Shown here in pieces: positions 4,814-8,035 of a stretch of 8,035 bases of DNA. The DNA is from an uncultured Prevotellaceae bacterium (GTDB taxonomy: Bacteria; Bacteroidota; Bacteroidia; Bacteroidales; Bacteroidaceae), in assembly GCA_947306845.1 (NCBI GenBank), contig CAMZHP010000144.1:1-8035 (forward strand), read 5' to 3'. Position 1 is the first letter of the stretch. Each line of letters opens with the position of its first letter. A program made the translations under genes and the position numbers. Under the pieces are notes generated by a model, which was not told where the DNA came from, did no database searches, and saw only the letters and a list, made by a program, of their open reading frames with translations.

Positions 4814-6115
4814 ATGAATAATCGCGACCGCCAGATATTGCGACTGGCAATACCTTCCATTGTGTCGAACATCACCGTGCCACTGCTCGGACTGGTGGAT
4901 GTGGCCATCATGGGGCACATGGGAAGCGCTGCCTATATCGGTGCCATATCGGTCGGGGCGATGATCTTCAATATCCTGTACTGGATCTTCGGATTCCTGA
5001 GAATGGGTACCAGCGGCTTGACGTCGCAGGCACTAGGACGGCGTGACCTTACAGAGGTTACGCTCTTGCTTAAACGCTCGGTCATGGTGGGGTGGATGGT
5101 GGCGGCGGCGATCATCATCATTCAGGTGCCTATCAGACAACTGGCCTTTGCCATCATTGCTCCCGAAGAGCGTATCAGAGAGTTGGCTACAATCTATTTC
5201 GGCATCTGCGTGTGGGGGGCTCCGGCCATGCTCACCCTCTATGCGCTCACGGGATGGTTTATCGGCATGCAGAACACGCGGTTGCCCATGGTGATCTCCA
5301 TCACTCAGAATGTGGTCAATATCGCCGCGAGCATCTTTTTCGTCTTTGGACTGGGCATGAAGGTCAAGGGCGTGGCATGGGGCACTGTCGTGGCACAGTA
5401 TGCAGGCATGGCACTCGCCGTCACACTGCTGGTGATACATTATGCCAAGTTGAGAAAATACGCCAAAGGGGGAAAAATGATGGATGTTTTGAGAATGTTG
5501 GATTTTTTCAAAATCAATTCTGATATCTTCCTGCGTACATTGTGCCTCGTGGCGGTCAATTTGTATTTCCTCGCAGCAGGGGCAAGGCAGGGAACAATTA
5601 TCCTGGCGGTCAATACCCTGCTCACACAACTCTATATTCTCTTCTCCTACTTTCTTGATGGCTTCGCTTTCGCGGGCGAGGCTCTGTGCGGCAAATACTA
5701 TGGGGCCGAGAATAAAGAGGCCTTCCGCTTGACTGTGAGAAGAGTTTTCATGTGGGGCATCGCTGTGGCAGTGGTTTTCACAATCCTGTATGCTGCTGGG
5801 GGACAGCAATTTCTAGGGGTGCTCACAGACGAAGAGATGGTGGTGAGTGCCGCAGTTCCCTATTTCCCATGGGCCATGGCTGTACCGCTGGCAGGCGTGG
5901 CGGCATTTGTGTGGGACGGGGTGTTCATTGGCATCACAGCTACCAAGGGAATGCTCCTGTCCTCGGCGGTAGCCACATTGGTGTTCTTCGGCATCTATGT
6001 CAGCAGCGTAGCGGCATGGGGCAATCACGCTCTTTGGTTGGCGTTTGTCGTCTATTTGATGGTGAGGGGCATTATGCAATCCGTAATATATTTTAGGAAA
6101 CTGAGGATGGCATAA
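4814..6115 (+). CDS. MATE family efflux transporter, DinF subfamily
   Basis: A 433-residue inner-membrane multidrug or metabolite exporter that would exchange substrate for H+ or Na+. Twelve hydrophobic segments can be followed, in two six-helix halves; the second half opens near 235 (DIFLRTLCLVAVNLYFLAA). Family signatures include LGLVDVAIMGHMG at 25-37, where D29 sits at the position of the key first-helix aspartate of DinF-type proteins, and FLRMGTSGLTSQALGRRD at 61-78, typical of DinF. Length is normal and no frameshift is seen. The start ATG at 4814 leaves a short positively charged N-terminus before helix 1 and a 31-bp gap after the dehydrogenase. It has no clear ribosome binding site. 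It is the last gene of the presumed sigma operon, ending at the hairpin at 6210-6256. The substrate is unknown. Confidence 0.93.
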   Translation: MNNRDRQILRLAIPSIVSNITVPLLGLVDVAIMGHMGSAAYIGAISVGAMIFNILYWIFGFLRMGTSGLTSQALGRRDLTEVTLLLKRSVMVGWMVAAAIIIIQVPIRQLAFAIIAPEERIRELATIYFGICVWGAPAMLTLYALTGWFIGMQNTRLPMVISITQNVVNIAASIFFVFGLGMKVKGVAWGTVVAQYAGMALAVTLLVIHYAKLRKYAKGGKMMDVLRMLDFFKINSDIFLRTLCLVAVNLYFLAAGARQGTIILAVNTLLTQLYILFSYFLDGFAFAGEALCGKYYGAENKEAFRLTVRRVFMWGIAVAVVFTILYAAGGQQFLGVLTDEEMVVSAAVPYFPWAMAVPLAGVAAFVWDGVFIGITATKGMLLSSAVATLVFFGIYVSSVAAWGNHALWLAFVVYLMVRGIMQSVIYFRKLRMA

Positions 6116-6209
6116 TGGGTCTTGGGTGATGTGAATGTGTCATCAAAATTCATATTTTCCGAAAATTATCCGGCATTTCAGCGTCCTTAATAAATAAAAA
6201 ATATTATTT

Positions 6210-6256
6210 AAAAAAGCCTTTTTCTAAGGGAAAATGGCGGTTGTTTGGGCTTTTTT
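6210..6256 (+). terminator. Probable intrinsic terminator after the MATE gene
   Basis: AAAAAAGCC (6210-6218) pairs with GGCTTTTTT (6248-6256), giving a 9-bp stem that ends in a T-run. Inside, GCC-T-TTTTC (6216-6224) can pair with GAAAA-T-GGC (6230-6238) around a 5-nt loop, a competing hairpin that shares the GCC. The symmetry means it could act on both strands. It lies about 95 bp after the stop codon in an AT-rich gap (6116-6295) that holds no gene. The stem is low in G+C, so its strength is uncertain. Confidence 0.55.
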
Positions 6257-6259
6257 GAC

Positions 6260-6267
6260 TATTTTTG
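6260..6267 (+). promoter_or_regulatory. -7 promoter box for the alpha-2-macroglobulin gene
   Basis: TATTTTTG matches TAnnTTTG exactly, 4 bp after the terminator stem. The predicted start near 6274 gives a leader of about 22 nt. The nearest upstream TTTG (6244-6247) lies inside the terminator and is closer than the usual -33 spacing, so that element is doubtful. Confidence 0.5.
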
Positions 6268-6295
6268 TAGCGGATTTTGGCTATCATCAAACACT

Positions 6296-8035
6296 ATGCC
6301 GACAATGAGATATTGGATTGGAATTCTTTTACTCGTTTTTTTGCCTATGGACATGATGTCGCAAAGCTTTGATGTGCTTTGGAATCAAGTGAGTAAGGCC
6401 GAGACTGCTGATCTTCCGAAAGACATGGAAAAAGCACTTGACCAAATCATTCTCAAAGCAAAGAAGGAAAAAAGCTATGGACAGCTGCTCAAAGCTCAGC
6501 TGAAAAGAGTAGAGGCAGTCACATCTGTTACTCCGGACTCGCTGAAGCCCGAGGTGGACAGATTGGTGGAACAAGAGAAGGGGCTTGTGAAGAAACAGCC
6601 TCTGCTTGCTGCTGTCTGCCAGTCGGTGTTGGGAACGGTTTATAGAGAAAACCCTTCACTGGATGAGAATGCCGAGACTGTCAGTAAGGATTATTTTGCC
6701 AAATCCCTTTCCAATCCGGATTTGCTGGCGGCTGCCAAGACGAATGTCTGGACTCCGCTGGTCGTCGAGAAATCAGACAGCAAGTATTTCGGCAACGACC
6801 TGCTCAGCGTGCTGGCATTCCAGGCAGGAGAATATGCCATGCTCCATGATTATTATGAGAAACATGGGATGCGTGAGGCCGCGTGTATTGCCGCTGCATT
6901 CATGCTGAGGGACAAAGAAGACAATTATGTGAAAAAAGCCGCCAACTCTGAATACCTCAGGCAAGTGGACCAGATGATTGACAGATACAAGGACCTGAAT
7001 GTTGCTGGAGAACTGGCACTGGTGAAATATGAATTCCTGGAGGAAGCATCGGATGTGGATGATGCCCAGCGGGTCAAGTGGATTGATGAGGCTACGCAAA
7101 AATGGGGAGAGTGGCCACGCATCAACCGGCTTAAAAACTCCAGACAGTCAATCATTCAGCCGAATTTTTCACTCGACTTCGGCTCTGTTGTGGTTAGGCC
7201 ATCTCAGGAAAGGGCTGTCAAGCTGAATCTTAGGCATCTGAAGTCGATGACCATGACCGTGTCGAAGGTGGACCTGGATCCTACGAAGGATTATTCCCTT
7301 TATGACGAGAAGACACTTGCTAAAGTGAAGAATGCCATTATCAGCGGCTCCACTTTCAAGGTGGCCAAACAATTTGATTACCATCCTGAATATGAGTCAT
7401 TCAAGGACAGCATCGCACTGAAACCTCTGGAAAGGGGGATGTATCTCGCTGAGTTTGACACGAATGAGAAAAACATCAGCACAGCAAGGACGCTGTTCTA
7501 TGTTTCTGACGTTTACCTTCTTGCGCAGCCCATGCCAAATGACCAAATGAGGATGGTGGCGGTGAGTGCAACGACAGGTCAACCATTGAAGGATGCAAAA
7601 CTCAAAATCGTTTCGTATAAGAAAGATACGCTCATCAATTTCGGACCTAAGGGCGATACCGTCGTAAAAATGCCGGAGCGGAGATATTCCAGTGGCGATT
7701 ATTACCTCTACACCGCTGACGACAAGTATTGCCCCAAGCAGTCGATGTGGATGTCGAACTATTCCTACAACAGTGTCGCCGACCGGAAGTCGGTACAACT
7801 GTTTACAGACAGGAGTATATATAGGCCCGGACAAACCGTGCATGTCGCTATTATTAAATTCCAAGTCAAAGGGGGCTTGGATGCAAGCGCGATGGAGGGA
7901 GAGAAACTCACCGTGGTACTGCGTGACGCCAACCGTAAAGATATAGAAAAACGGGAGGTGGTCACCGATAGTTTCGGAAAGGCGACCGCTGATTTCATCC
8001 TTCCGCAGTCAGGACTGACAGGCACTTTCTCCGTC
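6296..8035 (+). CDS. Alpha-2-macroglobulin family protein, N-terminal part (runs off the right edge)
   Basis: 580 codons are open to the last base; the C-terminus is outside the window. Residues 1-22 are a type I signal peptide (RYWIGILLLVFLPM, likely cut near MMS-QS), with no lipobox cysteine, so the protein is not a lipoprotein by this start. Residues about 25-290 are helix-rich and of unknown role. Beta-rich segments follow, and an MG2-type motif starts near 500 (VQLFTDRSIYRPGQTVHVAI, key residues F503, D505, Y509, R510, P511, G512). Bacterial members are usually very large (well over 1,000 aa) envelope proteins that trap proteases; any bait region and CxEQ thioester would lie beyond the edge. 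A second in-frame ATG at 6305 is an equally good start. It has its own promoter and is separated by a terminator from the sigma operon. Confidence 0.88.
   Translation, partial: MPTMRYWIGILLLVFLPMDMMSQSFDVLWNQVSKAETADLPKDMEKALDQIILKAKKEKSYGQLLKAQLKRVEAVTSVTPDSLKPEVDRLVEQEKGLVKKQPLLAAVCQSVLGTVYRENPSLDENAETVSKDYFAKSLSNPDLLAAAKTNVWTPLVVEKSDSKYFGNDLLSVLAFQAGEYAMLHDYYEKHGMREAACIAAAFMLRDKEDNYVKKAANSEYLRQVDQMIDRYKDLNVAGELALVKYEFLEEASDVDDAQRVKWIDEATQKWGEWPRINRLKNSRQSIIQPNFSLDFGSVVVRPSQERAVKLNLRHLKSMTMTVSKVDLDPTKDYSLYDEKTLAKVKNAIISGSTFKVAKQFDYHPEYESFKDSIALKPLERGMYLAEFDTNEKNISTARTLFYVSDVYLLAQPMPNDQMRMVAVSATTGQPLKDAKLKIVSYKKDTLINFGPKGDTVVKMPERRYSSGDYYLYTADDKYCPKQSMWMSNYSYNSVADRKSVQLFTDRSIYRPGQTVHVAIIKFQVKGGLDASAMEGEKLTVVLRDANRKDIEKREVVTDSFGKATADFILPQSGLTGTFSV

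Noticed and set aside
5033..5809. 258-codon open frame on the - strand
   Set aside because: It is antisense to the MATE gene, His/Asp-rich in the way typical of shadow frames, with no family resemblance.
6151..6166. ATTTTC-C-GAAAAT near-palindrome
   Set aside because: It is short and AT-rich, with only 1 nt at its centre, so it cannot form a normal hairpin; chance is likely.
6116..6295. Small gene between the MATE and macroglobulin genes
   Set aside because: The region is AT-rich, with a terminator and promoter but no frame with a start, plausible length and ribosome site.

Overview
The window looks like chromosomal DNA of a Bacteroidota bacterium, most likely Prevotella-like (Prevotellaceae). 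The evidence is: several -7 boxes matching TAnnTTTG with few Shine-Dalgarno sites, a UpxY/NusG-like antiterminator, a small secreted protein ending in a type IX secretion-like C-terminal domain, a DinF-type MATE transporter, and the start of a large Bacteroidota-type alpha-2-macroglobulin. The genus is inferred from protein style and repeats, not from a marker gene.

Layout, left to right. (1) Positions 1-273 hold 6.2 head-to-tail copies of a 44-bp repeat, followed by a 16-bp pyrimidine-rich direct repeat that ends exactly at the stop codon of the next gene. (2) 313-1431 (-) encodes a 372-residue NusG/UpxY-like protein with an extra helical C-terminal half. Its roughly 170-nt leader is rich in potential RNA structure, including a 12-bp hairpin that abuts the start codon and holds the Shine-Dalgarno sequence in a bulge. 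(3) 1616-1943 is non-coding. It holds an 8-bp-period repeat, a 32-bp imperfect inverted repeat and a good intrinsic terminator for the gene to its right. (4) 1944-2495 (-) encodes an isochorismatase-fold cysteine hydrolase with a nicotinamidase-like active site. (5) From a divergent promoter region, a rightward run starts: mini T9SS-CTD protein (2725), ECF sigma factor (3052), iron-containing alcohol dehydrogenase (3601) and MATE exporter (4814). The first three gaps are 18, 3 and 31 bp, so they are probably one operon, closed by a hairpin and T-tract at 6210-6256. (6) A new promoter at 6260 drives a secreted alpha-2-macroglobulin family protein that is open to the right edge (580 codons visible).

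How they may work together: the sigma-factor operon joins a surface or secreted small protein, a transcription factor, an aldehyde/alcohol oxidoreductase and a drug or metabolite exporter, which suggests an envelope- or electrophile-stress response. No anti-sigma gene is visible beside the sigma gene. The leftward antiterminator gene would normally head a capsule or exopolysaccharide operon, which would lie beyond the left edge after the repeat array. The most unusual items are the structured leader plus C-terminal extension of the antiterminator, the 44-bp array, and the CTD-only protein paired with an ECF sigma factor.
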